Shown here: positions 10,374-21,682 of the stretch, piece by piece
Numbering within the stretch: the stretch's first letter is position 1
Layout of the letters: every line of letters starts with the position of its first letter
Source of the DNA: Schistocerca nitens
Taxonomy: Eukaryota > Arthropoda > Insecta > Orthoptera > Acrididae
DNA length: 64,000 nt
Reading direction: 5' to 3'
Assembly (NCBI RefSeq): GCF_023898315.1
Contig: NC_064614.1
Location: 1,050,660,432 to 1,050,724,431 of the forward strand
Translations under genes and position numbers: made by a program
The notes under the pieces: generated by a model
What the model was told of the DNA's origin: nothing
What the model saw: only the letters and a program-made list of their open reading frames with translations
The model's database searches: none

Positions 10374-10419
10374 TCCTCATTTGCAGATTTTAACAGAAAG
10401 GATTCTGTTTTTACATAGT

Positions 10420-10720
10420 TCCCATGGCAAAGGTGTAGATTGTCAGTAGAAGGTGGTGTTGCGGTGTGACTACCAGGTAACAGCATGGTCAAGCTTGGTG
10501 CAGGATCTGCTCAGTTGACTGTTAACGTATGGAAGATGTGTAGAAATTTTTCAAAAGAGGATCAGGTAGTGATTGTGGGTGGAGCTGGGAATAGTCTTGA
10601 TAGGGACAGGGAATACAAAGTAGGTGGTGACCTGGAAAAACTGATATGCAAATTAGTGGCACAAATTGGCACTTCGTACAACTTTTTCAGCGTCATAATC
10701 GGCCTGACCTTAATACAGCT
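10420..10720 (+). pseudogene. Orphan SGNH-like ORF1 fragment of another retroelement
   Basis: An 89-aa frame at 10485-10754 contains NFSKEDQVVIVGGAGNSLD. A second frame at 10646 adds FVQLFQRHNRPDLN. From memory this is the layout of SGNH-like ORF1 domains in insect LINEs (block III VVIVGGxGNS, later an RHxRP block). It lies on the opposite strand to the neighbouring CR1-like ORF1 and is a different family. The parent element is not identified. Confidence 0.5.
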
Positions 10721-10721
10721 G

Positions 10722-10800
10722 ACATCTACATCTGCAGCTACAAATCTGCTCTGAAAGTCACATTTCAGTGCCTGGCAGAGGGTTCGTCGAAACACCTTCA
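10722..10800 (-). repeat. CR1-like LINE 3' terminus fragment
   Basis: TCTACATCTGCAG... GTGCCTGGCAGAGGGTTCGTCG matches the LINE 3' end at 59677-59740 (TCTACATCTGCATG... GTGCTTGGCAGAGGGTTCATCG). Only the extreme 3' end is present, as in a heavily 5'-truncated insertion. Confidence 0.65.
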
Positions 10801-10814
10801 CACTAATTCTCTAT

Positions 10815-10913
10815 TACTTGAAATAACTCAGTCTTTGTTGCAAATTGTTTTAATCTATTTGTTGACAATGACGCGTTTCGCATTTGTGAGTCATCTTCAG
10901 ATTAACCTAGAGG
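10815..10913 (-). repeat. Penelope-like 3' terminal region (putative)
   Basis: On the minus strand it reads CTGAAGATGACTCACAAATGCGAAACGCGTC, the kind of terminal sequence seen in Penelope-like elements. The GIY-YIG fragment at 11862-12345 lies upstream on the same strand, so this may be its 3' end, split by the SINE at 10924. Confidence 0.45.
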
Positions 10914-10923
10914 TTCAAAATAA

Positions 10924-11132
10924 CAAACAAAAAAAAGTTCAAATATGTGTGAAATCTTATGGGACTTAACTGCTAAGGTCATCAGTCCCTAAGCTTACAC
11001 ACTACTTAACCTAAATTATTCTAAGGACAAACACACACATCCATGCCCGAGGGAGGACTCGAACCTCCGCCGGGACCAGCCGCACAGTCCATGACTGCAG
11101 CGCCTCAGAGCACTCGGCTAGTTCCGCTCTGC
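10924..11132 (-). mobile_element. tRNA-derived SINE, head type 2
   Basis: On the minus strand the head carries GGAGGTTCGAGTCCTCC (B box), followed by TCGGGCATGGATGTGTG and the common body. Target duplication TTCAAAATAA is perfect (10914-10923 and 11133-11142). The head differs from type 1 and matches the SINE at 59113. Confidence 0.88.
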
Positions 11133-11142
11133 TTCAAAATAA

Positions 11143-11861
11143 TATTGTAGTGCTTAGGTACATGAAAAACAGGGTGTTGGGTACTATGGGGCAAAGTTCT
11201 AGGCTGTGTAACAGTTCCTACAAGTAACAAGTACTGTGAACTTACGTAAGAAGCAATGCGATGAGCCAACTTTCGTCCTTTAATATCAGCATTTCGGAGC
11301 CAACTTCCGTCGTTTAAAATCAGCATTTCGCATTAAGACAAAGATTATAAGGAAACATCCTCCCATAGTCATAAGGCAAAGAAAAGCATAAGGGACATAA
11401 TACAAAGCCAACCGCGTTCCGGCGTACTCAGCATGGAGTGTTGCGTACAGCTGACGAAATGCAAGTAGAATGTGGTCGAGAACATACTCGTTAGATACGT
11501 CAGACAACGCAGCCGCCCACACACAGAGCCATAAAGAGAAGGTTATACAACCGTAGTAACAGACACTGGTTAACCAATAGTTAAGAAAATCCGTTGCACA
11601 GCTATAATACGTATGAGATGAACAAAAAGTTAGGCAAATAGTAAAATTATTAAAATCAAATTAGTGCAGGTATTGTGATATGTCAAGTACAGATCATAAG
11701 CTGTGTAGGCGTTAAATAACCTCTATAAAGCAGTAAACTGTTAACACCTGCCAAAAAACAAAACTTAAAATAAGTAAAACATAACAAGTCAGAACATAAA
11801 AAGACCAGTTGCAATATAGAAGAACAAATACGACAACATAACATTCGCACTAAAGAACTAT
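11143..11861. other. No recognisable feature
   Basis: AT-rich sequence with only short open frames. It may be the non-coding 3' part of the Penelope-like element on the minus strand. An imperfect short repeat (CCAACTTTCGTC... CCAACTTCCGTC near 11268 and 11299) is visible. Confidence 0.5.
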
Positions 11862-12345
11862 TGATGAGTTAGTGTAGGGGGTATCATAATACCATAATAA
11901 AACTTGCTTCTACTAATCAATATATCATTCAATAACCTACCTTTTTCTGCCCCGGAGTGCTTAAGAATTTCCCATTTCTCTAAAAGATTTAGCTTTTTCC
12001 TTTGGCGGCGGTGAGGAGTAGATGTAAATTCTTCAATTTTGGGGGCCAGCGGCAAACGCTCTTTAATCTGTCCTTTCTTGTTAAGAAAATGTTCACTAAA
12101 TCTTGTACGAAATTTCCTACCAGTATTGGCCACATGTAAAGCTGCATATACTTGTCTTTGGTAGAATGTTCGTTATGGGAGTACCGATGCTGGGCTTTAT
12201 TTGTCAACAGAAAGGTGATGTCCACACCATATTTTCGAAATAGCGTTGCCAGTTCATTCGATAGAGTGCCAACAAAAGAGAGTTTAAGAAATTTAGTATT
12301 ATCGGATAACAGGCATCGTGGAAATTTAAACTCATCAGGACTGGG
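11862..12345 (-). pseudogene. Penelope-like element, GIY-YIG endonuclease region
   Basis: Two overlapping minus-strand frames (12225-11989 and 12133-11858) together give an LSFVGTLSNELATLFRKYGV segment, a VDITFLLTNKAQHRYS segment, then ANTGRKFRTRFSEHFLNKKG and KKLNLLEKWEILKH. From family knowledge, Penelope RTs end with a GIY-YIG nuclease having GQTGRxFxxRxxEH and, later, LNxLExxEIxKH; both are visible, the first as NTGRKF. The change of frame between them makes it a pseudogene. No RT domain was found upstream. Confidence 0.68.
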
Positions 12346-14120
12346 TTGTTGCTAATAATGATCATGTATAAGTGAGAGTTGAATTCGTTGGTGATTGCAT
12401 TATATCTGTTGTAATATCCTACGGTAAATTAAATCAAGACAAAAACACCAAAATCACAGCCATTCTTACTTCTCTTTGCCAAGATGTAGCACAAGTGGAG
12501 AAAAAGAATGACGTCAATGCATTATGGATAGAAACTTACCTTAGGAGAAAAATGAGCCTGCGAAATACTTTGGTGTTATTTATTTTATTCAATAGATGTA
12601 TTCCGATTTGATAGTCTAGACTATCGCCTTAGATCCGTGGATCGCGCTGATTAGAAGAAAAAATCCATAGTCCCTAGTCGCTTGGAGAGAAAGCTTCATC
12701 TCACCACGAAAACAAGGGAGCGAAAGGAGAGGGTTGGCAGGCTTTTCCCTCCTACGCAATCTTCAATGTGAGCCATAAATCTGCGTGAGAGCTTATCTGT
12801 GCACTCCGGTGTTCATTTGCCGAGTCATTTACCAGGACGAATCACTACGCGCTCTCCTGGGAAATGACTGCAGAAATTCCTAAGGTAAAAAGAGTGATGG
12901 GGGAAGAGGTACACAATAACATCGAACCGTACTGCCGTACTGCAGACACTACGAGACATACTTTGTAATATTCACGAGATATTAGATTTTTTACGCGTAG
13001 GACATTTTTGCATCAAAACATTTCGATAATATACAGTCGGAAACAGTCTTGCAGAGTCTTGTATAATTTTTGTGTCCATCTTAAGAAGTACCGAAGTAAA
13101 CAGGCGGAAGCACAAAAATATTTCTTTCTGGCGTTCCTTCCAATAACCACACTTAGAGTGAACAATCGTAGCGTTTGGAGGTAAAACGGGAAGCATCCTC
13201 GCACTACTTGTGCTCCTCGACTGAAAACGTCCTAACTGCGTCGTAAAGTAGCAGTGCCACTCAGACACATAGGTCGTAAACCTGTCTGTGGAATTTCTGT
13301 GCAGATTAAAACTTAGGGGGCGCCTCGCATCTACTGGGGGACCAAAATAAAACTGTCCAGGAAAATTTTTTACTGTAACGCTGACGCGGGGTTCACGCTT
13401 GTTAATGGACGTCACGGAAGACACTGGAAATGGCCACCGATGATGATAAAGCAGCGCTGTGCTCAGTTTTTCATACTTTGCTGGGGGTTTCGTCAAAACA
13501 TTTCCAGTGTTAAAATCCTACACGAACAGTTCAACACACATTTCTCACCAATTGTGTTGCGTAGAACACTCGACAACGAACATGCACTACTTTATCGTGG
13601 ACACTATTTTGTGTTGTATTCAACTGGTAACTAATACGTCTGCTCGCACTCACTCAGACGTAATGTCACAGCTGAATATTTTGGACAGAGTACGTGGGAG
13701 ACTCGCATTCATAGACACGGGACAGCAACCAATTAACACATCTAAATCACGTTTTCCTGTTTCTCTTGTGAGTAGCATATCTCCTTCTCCTTAACTAGGG
13801 CCAGTTTGAGTTAATGAACATTTTATGAACCACTTTTATTTTGCCTTAAGTGTATTGATGACGCTCAAATACTGCTCTCATTAATCCATCGAAACAAAAA
13901 ATAGATTAAAATCAAAACCAAAATTGAAGCCATCAAAGTGACATGGGCCTCTTGTACGCTCCCTTTGACTCTCATATTTATCCAGTCAATCGTGCAGAAA
14001 GTAAAACTCTGTCCACATAATACTGTTGTAATTCTGAAACACTTGGGCTGGCCGCATAGCCAGTCAAGGGAATATCGTAAATTTTTATTGTCATTTCTAA
14101 ATTTTGTCCATTTAAACTTT
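12346..14120. other. No recognisable feature; one 174-aa open frame
   Basis: The longest frame is 13496-12972 on the minus strand. It has no motif I recognise, no clear domain and ordinary composition, so I do not call it a gene. The rest holds only short frames. Confidence 0.4.
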
Positions 14121-15385
14121 TAATATATAAGAAACTATCAGCCTCGATTGCTGTAATGAAACCAACCTTGACCTAGATTTCAGCCCAAGTAATTGAGCCT
14201 TCTTCAGAAGATAAACCTGATTCTATACTACGTCTACGAGAACATGGTCTAGAAATAAAACCAAAACATCCTGAATAGGCGTGGTCACTTTTTAAAAATT
14301 CCGTGCATAGGTACTAAGTCACCACCATGACTTTAACATGCCGTTTCCCATGTCAAGGCTGTAAAAAATTTTCCTATGTGTCTTTTCGTGTCAAGCACCT
14401 TTTATCATATCTCATCTAATTAACAATAGCCTTTAATATCAAAGTCATTAATTCTCTTTTGTAGCACGTTGTGAAACGTGTCTGTCGGTCGATAGAGTAT
14501 AAGGGTGATGACAGGACGTTGTACGTCCGTTCACGCAAATACCATATTTTTTACACGTAAACATAATTTGAACTATGCTGCTCAATTGCTATTACATGAC
14601 GATGAAGTGGCGTTTCTCGATCACTCACGCATTATTTTTAGTAATAAGATAAAAATTAATCTTGATAATATTCTTCATTCAGTGCGTGTCAGCAATAAGA
14701 AGTATATCTACATCAAGTGATAAAAACACCTACTCGACCATCTGTGTACAGGTTATCCGAAATTATTGCACTTTGGCGTTTACATACTACAGTTTCGCTG
14801 TTTTACGTCATATTTCATTAGTAACGATGGTTGCGTTATGCAGCATTCGTTGTGAGCGGACCAATATATTCTAATAGTGTAAGTCGGGTAGTGTGTTCGG
14901 ACTTATATAAATCCATGCGTAGTTTGTTACATTTTAGTCAAAACCTGGTGCAGAGGCTTTATGTTTCAGAGTTTCAACCATTCTACAAGTTATTTGTTTT
15001 AAGATATAACTGCGTTGGTCTTTTTTCTTTGACAGTCATGGTCTCAGCTAGACATGCGCAATGTTCCCCACCATGCTGATATACAGCTCGTCATCTAGGT
15101 CTACTTAGTTTCACGTGAGCTCCCGAGGCCCACCGCACGGCGTCCATGGAGACGAGGCGCTCGCCATAGCTTAAGTCTTGGTGCTGACTTAGTACCTATG
15201 TACCGCATTTTTAAAGTGTGACTACACCTATTCAGGCTGTTTTAGTTTTATTTCTGGACCATGCCCTCGAAGACATATTGCAGAATCAAGTTTATCTTCT
15301 GAAGAAGGCTCAATTAATTGGGCTGAAACCTAGGTAAAGGTTGGTTTCACTACCGCAATCGAGGCTGATAGTTTCTTATATATTA
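14121..15385. repeat. Long inverted repeat, 212-bp arms around an 841-bp spacer
   Basis: Arm 14121-14332 and arm 15174-15385 are reverse complements of each other over their full length with scattered mismatches and few or no indels. Shared blocks include GAAACTATCAGCCTCGATTG and its complement, and CTTCTTCAGAAGATAAAC. The spacer has no recognisable coding sequence. The arms contain GAAGAAGGCTCAATTA... GGGCTGAAACC, reminiscent of Penelope-like terminal repeats. It could be one element with inverted termini or two insertions in opposite orientation. Confidence 0.82.
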
Positions 15386-15826
15386 GATTATCATGATTGC
15401 TGACTGGGCTGCAATGTTGGAAGTACTAACATTTAAAATTTTGTCTACAACACTCGAGTGCATTTTATTGTGGCCTACGAGCCGAGCAGGATAATCACTT
15501 TAGCCTGGGTTGTTTGCTCCCACAGAATACGCTGTCCCAAAAGCCCCAACGCGCCACTTTCTCAACAGCCAATAAGGAGCATAAGAGAGAAATCACGTTT
15601 TGGCTCCAGGACAAAGCTGAAGTGACGGTCCGTAATAGGGCACTCTTTGATTACAGTCTCCAGCTAGAAATGATGTGCTCCATCTTCTCACTTCGTCCTG
15701 ATTAGTCTTGACTTTGTTTTGACTTTAAAAACTACGCATTTCTCTGAATATCCTGACTGGCTAATGGTCTGGCAATCTGGTTCTTGGGCACACAAATGCA
15801 TTCTGTTTCAAAGAATATGCACTGTC
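15386..15826. other. Unclassified; part shared with 23.6-23.75 kb
   Basis: The segment around 15670-15780 (CTTCTCACTTCGTC... GACTGGCTAATGGTCTGGCA) resembles 23640-23735 (CTTTCTTAATTTGTC... TGAATGGCTGATGGTCTAGCA). This suggests two old copies of one repeat. Nothing coding is recognised. Confidence 0.4.
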
Positions 15827-16680
15827 CAGTCACATTAATGTGACCACCTACCAGAAGGCTGAATAACCACCTTTTACAGCGCGGACTGTTGCGTGTAGTG
15901 TAGGAAGAGAGTCACTGAGGTACGGCAGTGCAGTGCCATGACGACTCCAGTATCGTGGCAAGTTGTGGTAGGTTTCTAAGTTGAGGATACCTGACGCGTA
16001 CAAACCACTCAAGGTGGGCCCACAGATTCTCGATTGGGTTTAAATACAGGAACTTTGAGGACAGGGCAGTACGGTAAACTAATCGTGGTGCTCTTTGAAC
16101 CACGCACTTAGATTGAGAATTGTGCGACAATTGTGTTGTCCTGCTGCTGGAAGCCACCTTGTCGAGGAAAACCAAATAGAATGTTGAAGTGGATCTGGTC
16201 TCCAAGGATAGACGCACACTTTGTTGAACCATCGTGCCTATCAGAACGACGAGAGCACCCAAGGAATGCAACGAAAACATTCCTCAGGCTATAATGATCC
16301 TTCCTCCAGTCTAGACCTTCCCTATGATTGTTGCAGGGTCTTTGCTTTCGGACGTTTCACACCGTACACACCAACGGTCACTTGTCCAATAAATAATAAA
16401 ACGTGATTCAGCTGGAAAGGCCGCCCGTTGCCACTCAGTGGATGCCTAGTCGTGGTACTGGCTTGCAAATTCTAGCCTTCTTCACTGACGAACAGCAGTC
16501 AGCATGGGCCCATGAACCAGGAGTCTGCTGCAGAGGCCCAACTACAACAATGTCCGCTGAACGGTCGTTGAGGACACACTGTTAGCAGCCACTTGGTTCA
16601 TCTGGGTAATCAGCAACTCATGAGTTGCTCGTCTATTCGCACGTACACTTCTTCGCAACCTCGCTCATGCCAGTCTATCT
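15827..16680 (-). pseudogene. Tc1-like transposase remnant 3
   Basis: The left end has CAGTCACATTAATGTGACCACC, a palindromic terminus typical of a Tc1-like family. The minus-strand frame 16280-15912 ends with YLNPIENLWAHLEWFVR, the region around the third catalytic residue (Glu of PIEN), followed by the usual C-terminal segment. Upstream pieces to about 16680 are broken by stops. The right terminus is not found. Confidence 0.68.
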
Positions 16681-17249
16681 ATGATCATTGATTGTTCTCG
16701 CAACATTTGGTCAACTCTTAATCGCATCAGAACGAACTATGGGAGATGCGCTGGAAAATGGAAGATACTTCCGACGTGGAAAGTAGGGATGAACTTCAGG
16801 CTTTGGTGGATCAGATTAAGAGAATGGCCCTGCTGGAGCAGCTGTAGGCAATGCAAACGCCGGCATCTGACCCAAAATTAGACTTAAGCAATCAAGCTAT
16901 GCATGATCTTGTATTGCACTCCAGAGTGCTAAAAGATTTCTTGCGGACAATTTAACACCTCCGTTCTTGGGGAAGACACGTGAAGATATCACTAAAGTTT
17001 TCAGAAAATGTCCATGATGTTGGCCAACTGCATTCTTCCCTGACAGTATATTGCACGTATAAATTTACCTAGAAACAGAAGATTCTGGGTAAACTCAGCA
17101 GAATCACTGTGCAATGCCTGATACTCCAACTGCATGTTTGTGACTTTTCACAGAAACGAGTTGTTCACCATTCATCAGCAGACTCGGGAAGATTTTCAGA
17201 GTTTTTTGATCATATTTGCACAGTTTGTGCCACACTCACGTCGTGAGGT

Positions 17250-17491
17250 AAGCCTTACAGAGGAATGAAGTGCTTCTAGAACAAAGGAAAATAGCTATGG
17301 ATAAATTTATCAAGGGAATAAACCCGCAAATGGGAAGAGAAATAGACTCTTTACAAAAAACTGTGCACCTAGCACTGCTGAGAGAGGAGACTAATCAGCT
17401 TCTCTCGTCTTCTTCTCATGGAAATGCCTCCCATATCGTGTTAATTGTTGAGACAAATTGTAGGCATATTAACTACCTACAGTGTCAATAA
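17250..17491 (+). pseudogene. Gag-like fragment of element C
   Basis: The 73-aa frame from 17270 reads IAMDKFIKGINPQMGREIDS then VHLALLREE, the pattern of retrotransposon gag capsid C-termini (a short helix followed by 'FIxGLxPxxxxxV' and 'AIxxA...EE'). It is truncated, and the zinc knuckle expected downstream is not visible. Confidence 0.5.
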
Positions 17492-18344
17492 AACGAATTA
17501 AAATGATATGTGTAGTTATCGCAAAGTGACTTTCCATATTAAAATTCATGGACTCTGATATTCACAAAGTATACAGACATGTTTCCGTATTTGGTACAGT
17601 TACAGTTAGCAACGAAACGTGCTCTCTCAGCAAATCTCCTATATTTGAGTCCAGTGGCTGCAAAATTAATAACCTGAATGCAGTAGGCGATGTTTACCAC
17701 AGACAGTCTGCTGTTCCCACTGCAGAGATATCAGCCAGTTGAGTCTGCAGTCATATGTGGGATAAGCGAAGTAGAGGCCGTGGAATATTTCGAAGACACG
17801 GATGTATTGTGAAAGGGAATAGGAGCCAGCGTAGCCGCCGATCAGAACTAGTAATAGAATCTGTTAACCCCATTAGTATTCGTGAGTTACCTCAGGTGGC
17901 CAAGCGGTTGTGAAACGCAATATCAAAGGCAAACTAGTCAAATTTTTAATAGACATGGGCATTCACGTGCTCCAATTACTATTACCCCCCCCCCCCCCCG
18001 GCCTTAAGTAGGCATTACAGCTGCCTCCCTGTTGCATTAGTGGTTTGGGTACAAAAACAATTAACCCGTTGGGGACATATCGTGTTGAGTAATAGATCCG
18101 GCAAAGAAAACATCATTGTGATATGGAAGTCCTTAGGAAAAGAGGACAGGACTTTTTTTGTTGTTCTCGGGAATGATTTCCTGTGCTACTCTCAAGGATT
18201 TAACGACTTTTAGTTGCAAACTCTCCAACTCCACGCCTCTATGCACCAACTTGATGGCAATGGCACTCAAAAGCGATTAGTAGCTCGACGGAAAATGACT
18301 GTTCGTCTACTCTATTCCACACCGCATACCTTAGTGTATAAAGC

Positions 18345-18555
18345 AAAAATGGTTCAAATGGCTCTGAGCACTATGGGACTTAACAGCTATGGTCATCAGT
18401 CCCCTATAACTTAGAACTACTTAAACCTAACTAAGGACATCACACAACACCCAGCCATCACGAGGCAGAGAAAATCCCTGACCCCGCCGGGAATCGAACC
18501 CGGGAACCCGGGCGTGGGAAGCGAGAACGCTACCGCACGACCACGAGATGCGGGC
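18345..18555 (-). mobile_element. tRNA-derived SINE, head type 3
   Basis: On the minus strand the head reads CCGCATCTCGTGGTCGTGCG and carries GGGTTCGATTCCCGG (B box), followed by the same 3' body as the other SINEs. The target duplication is AGTGTATAAAGC (18333-18344) and AGTGTTTAAAGC (18556-18567), one mismatch. It interrupts Gypsy element C. The same head is found at 60366. Confidence 0.9.
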
Positions 18556-18829
18556 AGTGTTTAAAGCGCGCTCTCTTGAAATTATTTGTGGTTGAATGTG
18601 GAAACGTCTCTGGATAACAGCCGAAATCCAAGGGCCTACAGGAACTGTTATTTTGGCCGATCCGCTCACCAGAATCCTAGTGCTTCACCACTAGGAGATA
18701 CAACTGAAAAAAGAAAAAAAAACTTTTGCGGGTCCAAATGCATTAGCGGAGAGATAATTCCGCATGGAACAATATTGGTCAGTGTACACGAAAAATAGTT
18801 TTTAGGAAATTTCTGGGACTCACAATTGT

Positions 18830-19745
18830 GTTAGTAAACATCGTAGCGGTAACTTATAAGAACTCAATTGAGGGAGAAGTTAATGCATTTGTCAGACGTG
18901 GAAAAGAAGGTGTTGTATCTAGTATTCAATAAATTCACGTGAATGTTTGAGGAAAGACAGTATTTAAAAGATACAGACCCAACAAAACACGAACTGCACA
19001 CCTTGGCTCAGAAGACTTTGTACATACCCTACCATTCAGAGTCAGTCGTAGACGAAATAATGTAACAACAGTCAGTTTCGAGAATAATTAAGCCTTTCTC
19101 TGCCTAAAAAAGAGCCGTCAATGGAGTAGATATTACCGCCTCTAAGAAAATTATGCGATCAATTATGTATCCACTCCCCTATATCCATAAAATGCTCGAC
19201 CACTTGGGAAATTCCGAGTATTTTACCAAAATAGATATGAGGGAGGGCTTTCACCAGATACCAATTCATCTGGTCTATATGAATTTCTGTGAGTCCCTCT
19301 TGCCTTGGGAAATCCACTGACCACTTTTCAGTAGGTTGCACATTTAGTATTGTGTGGACTGAAATCCACCATGTGTCTGGTATATCTAAAATCGTATCAT
19401 TCTCCCTTTGTAGAGAATCTAGAAACTTGTAGATCAATTGAGAACAGTATTACACAGTGCTAATTTTAGTCTGACAATAGAGAAACATTGTTGTGATGAT
19501 TCTGAAGTGCAATAACTGAGCCACGTTGTAAGTTGTGTGGGCGCTAACCTCAATGAAGTCCAAGCTGTAGCGATTGACGGCCTTTCTCTGCTGAAACATG
19601 TAAAAGAATTGCAGTCATTACTGGATATTTCCAGTTATTACTGCAGATTCGGGCAAGATCATGACACAGACACTAATCCTTTGACTAAAACATTGAAAAG
19701 GTGGCATCTCTCATTTTCATTATTACGTGGTGTGGCTGTGTGACA
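18830..19745 (+). pseudogene. Reverse transcriptase remnant of element C
   Basis: Plus-strand pieces: about 18950-19080 (a DTDPTKHELHTLAQKTL-like entry), 19150-19265 (YPLPYIHKMLDHLG then YFTKIDMREGFHQIPIH, containing catalytic Asp A) and 19537-19743 (LKHVKELQSLLDISSYYCRF, the RT connection segment). The palm segment carrying the YxDD box was not found between these pieces. Stops and frameshifts are frequent. Confidence 0.72.
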
Positions 19746-21344
19746 AGTTAAAGTATTTTTTGATAAAATCTCTCTTCTTAATTTACGTGGTTTTGAAAAA
19801 CCTTTCATTCTGTTCTGTTACACCAGATGTTCTGTCAGTTTGATAAACGCTCAGAATGATCGCAGAACACCACGATGCATGGCACCCATGAACCAAGTGT
19901 CAACGTACCCAGAAAGCAAAACATCCGAAAGTGTGGCCCGTTTCAGACAAGGCTGTGCAATAGCGTGACAGTATGAGAAAATAACATTACAAAAATGCAA
20001 ACCATCATTGATCAAGTAAACAAGGATCAGACTAGCACTATCGGCCTATCGACTACAGGCACTGCCCAGTGTATGCCACACTCACACTGCTCACATATCA
20101 CTCTTGAGTTTTCAGTCTGAACAGATTCTCGTATGACATGCCTGTGTCTGGTGGGGATACCAAATCCCTTTCTCGTTTAAGGGGCACATCGGGTTGAGAA
20201 TGCCCACACCTATGCAGGAGTTGTGAAGTCAAGGCGACAGACATCTCTGTTGGGACATCTATGGTGAAACTGGTGGTAATTGGCTGAAACTCCAGCCAAG
20301 GATGTTGATCGGTGCAAGAGCTGGAGAGGGGTGGGGTGAGGGGTGGGGGCTGTGGGAAGGCAACTGCTGCTGCGATGAAAGGAGGGTGGGAATACAGCTG
20401 CTCTGCTGCTGTAATGATTGAGTGAGGCATTCGACCTCCACCATATCTTCCCAACTAGCTCCCCCCCCCCCCCCCCCCCCCGGCCACCCTGGAGCAATTC
20501 TCCTGGGTGGCAGGTTTCTCAGGGCAATGGCATGCATATTGTGGCGATTGGTAGATGGGTAGTGGGAATGATAGTGGGTGCCACTTGGTGCTTGGGCAAC
20601 GGGTGTACACAATAATACAAAATTGTCGCCCAGATTTGTGGACCCAGATGGCTGAACTTTAATCATACTGCGACAAAGGCCTTGGGCCATGGGATCATGT
20701 TGCTGTGTGATAGGTCGAAGAGTCCGCGAAGCCGATGGCCATGCAGCTCACAGTTGGGGGTTGCTCGGTAAGAAGCCAAAAAACTGGACAGGGCTTGCTC
20801 TCTATTGGCCACCAGAATGTTTGCAATTTGAATGTCCTGACGAACCAGTCGTCATCTACGGTACATGCTGAATGGAACACTATGGTAGTCGGCTGCTGAA
20901 TGCCACTTTGGTGGTAAAATGCTTGAGATTCGTCGAACAGGACCAGGCATCAATCGTCTGACACTAGCGTCACGGCAGATGTTGGAGACCTAAAATAATA
21001 GCTACGGCCCAAACTGTAACGTGCGACGATTCCATACCTTCCATGACTACAAAAAGCCAGCATGGTCACCAATTTTGATAGTAGGTGAAAATTACCTATT
21101 GCTCGCAAAATGTGCCAGTTTGAACAACAGCAAAGGGAGCCATAACTTCGTGAACAAATTAGTTATCTCTTGTCAGTTAAAGTGTAATTAATTTTATGCA
21201 TGTGCTTCCATGGCTATTTACTGAGTTCATTCTCCCAATATCTGGCACTAGGATAAGAAAAATGAATGCTAAATGTTGGCAACGTGAAGAGAAATGGACG
21301 GAGGATTATTTATTCACCATATGAAATGCTAAATCTGAAACTTC
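19746..21344. other. No recognisable feature; C21 homopolymer
   Basis: Short open frames on both strands, including one of 143 aa (20690-20259, minus) that is Pro/Ser/His-rich and low-complexity. A run of 21 C lies at 20461-20481. Nothing is assignable. Confidence 0.5.
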
Positions 21345-21682
21345 CTCTGAGATTAAAACTTTGTGCCAGACCGAGACTCAAACTTGGGACCTTTGCCTTT
21401 CGCGGGAAGTGCTCTACCAACTGAGCTACCCAAGCACGACTCACGCGCCGTCCTCACAGCTGTCCTTCCACCAGTACTTCGTTCCTGCCTTCCGAACTTC
21501 ACAGAAGCTCTCCTGAGAAACTTTCGGAACTAGCACTCCTAGAAGAAATGATGTTACCAGAATGTTTCAAGGATGAGATTTTCTTTCTCGGTCCGGCACA
21601 CAGCTTTAATCTGCCAGCAACTTTCATATCAGCTCCCACTCCGCTGCAGAGTGAAAATATCATTCTGGATGCGAAAGCTGTT
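21345..21682 (-). repeat. Second tRNA-headed repeat family (SINE-like)
   Basis: On the minus strand 21440-21345 reads TAGCTCAGTTGGTAGAGCA (A box), then GTTTGAGTCTCGG (B box), then CAAAGTTTTAATCTCAGAGG. The right part (21590-21680) contains CACACAGCTTTAATCTGCCAG and GCAGAGTGAAAATATCATTC, an inverted relative of the left end. I recall this combination as a dispersed locust repeat (not verified). No clear target duplication was found. Confidence 0.65.

Larger units (their letters stand above)
1..10386 (-). mobile_element. CR1-like LINE, split by Gypsy element A
   Basis: On the minus strand the order is ORF1 (two halves, 10163-9684 and 2579-2125) and then ORF2 with an endonuclease (about 2050-1700) and a reverse transcriptase (about 650-100). 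The element runs off the left edge of the window, so its 3' end is not seen. The ORF1 halves line up with the single ORF1 at 60.7-61.6 kb: homology stops at 2579 and resumes at 9684. The two break points carry the 5-bp duplication TTTAC (2580-2584 and 9679-9683), so this is one LINE interrupted by an LTR element. The 5' end is also hit by a SINE at 10177. CR1 assignment rests on the SGNH-type ORF1 and the endonuclease/RT layout; another Jockey-superfamily clade is possible. Confidence 0.78.
16690..19745 (+). mobile_element. Gypsy-type LTR retrotransposon C, decayed
   Basis: On the plus strand the order is a gag-like region (about 16750-17490), a protease-like segment (about 17915-17970, GKLVKFLIDMG where the active-site DTG has become DMG) and RT (about 18830-19740). 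It is interrupted by a SINE at 18345. No LTRs are recognised. A C15 run lies at 17985-17999. The order gag, protease, RT fits Ty3/Gypsy. Confidence 0.66.

Noticed and set aside
12972..13496. 174-aa open frame as a host gene
   Set aside because: No recognisable domain, no supporting repeats or splice structure, and length expected by chance in 64 kb.
20259..20690. 143-aa open frame
   Set aside because: Low-complexity Pro/Ser/His composition over a C-run; opposing frames of similar length exist; no family.
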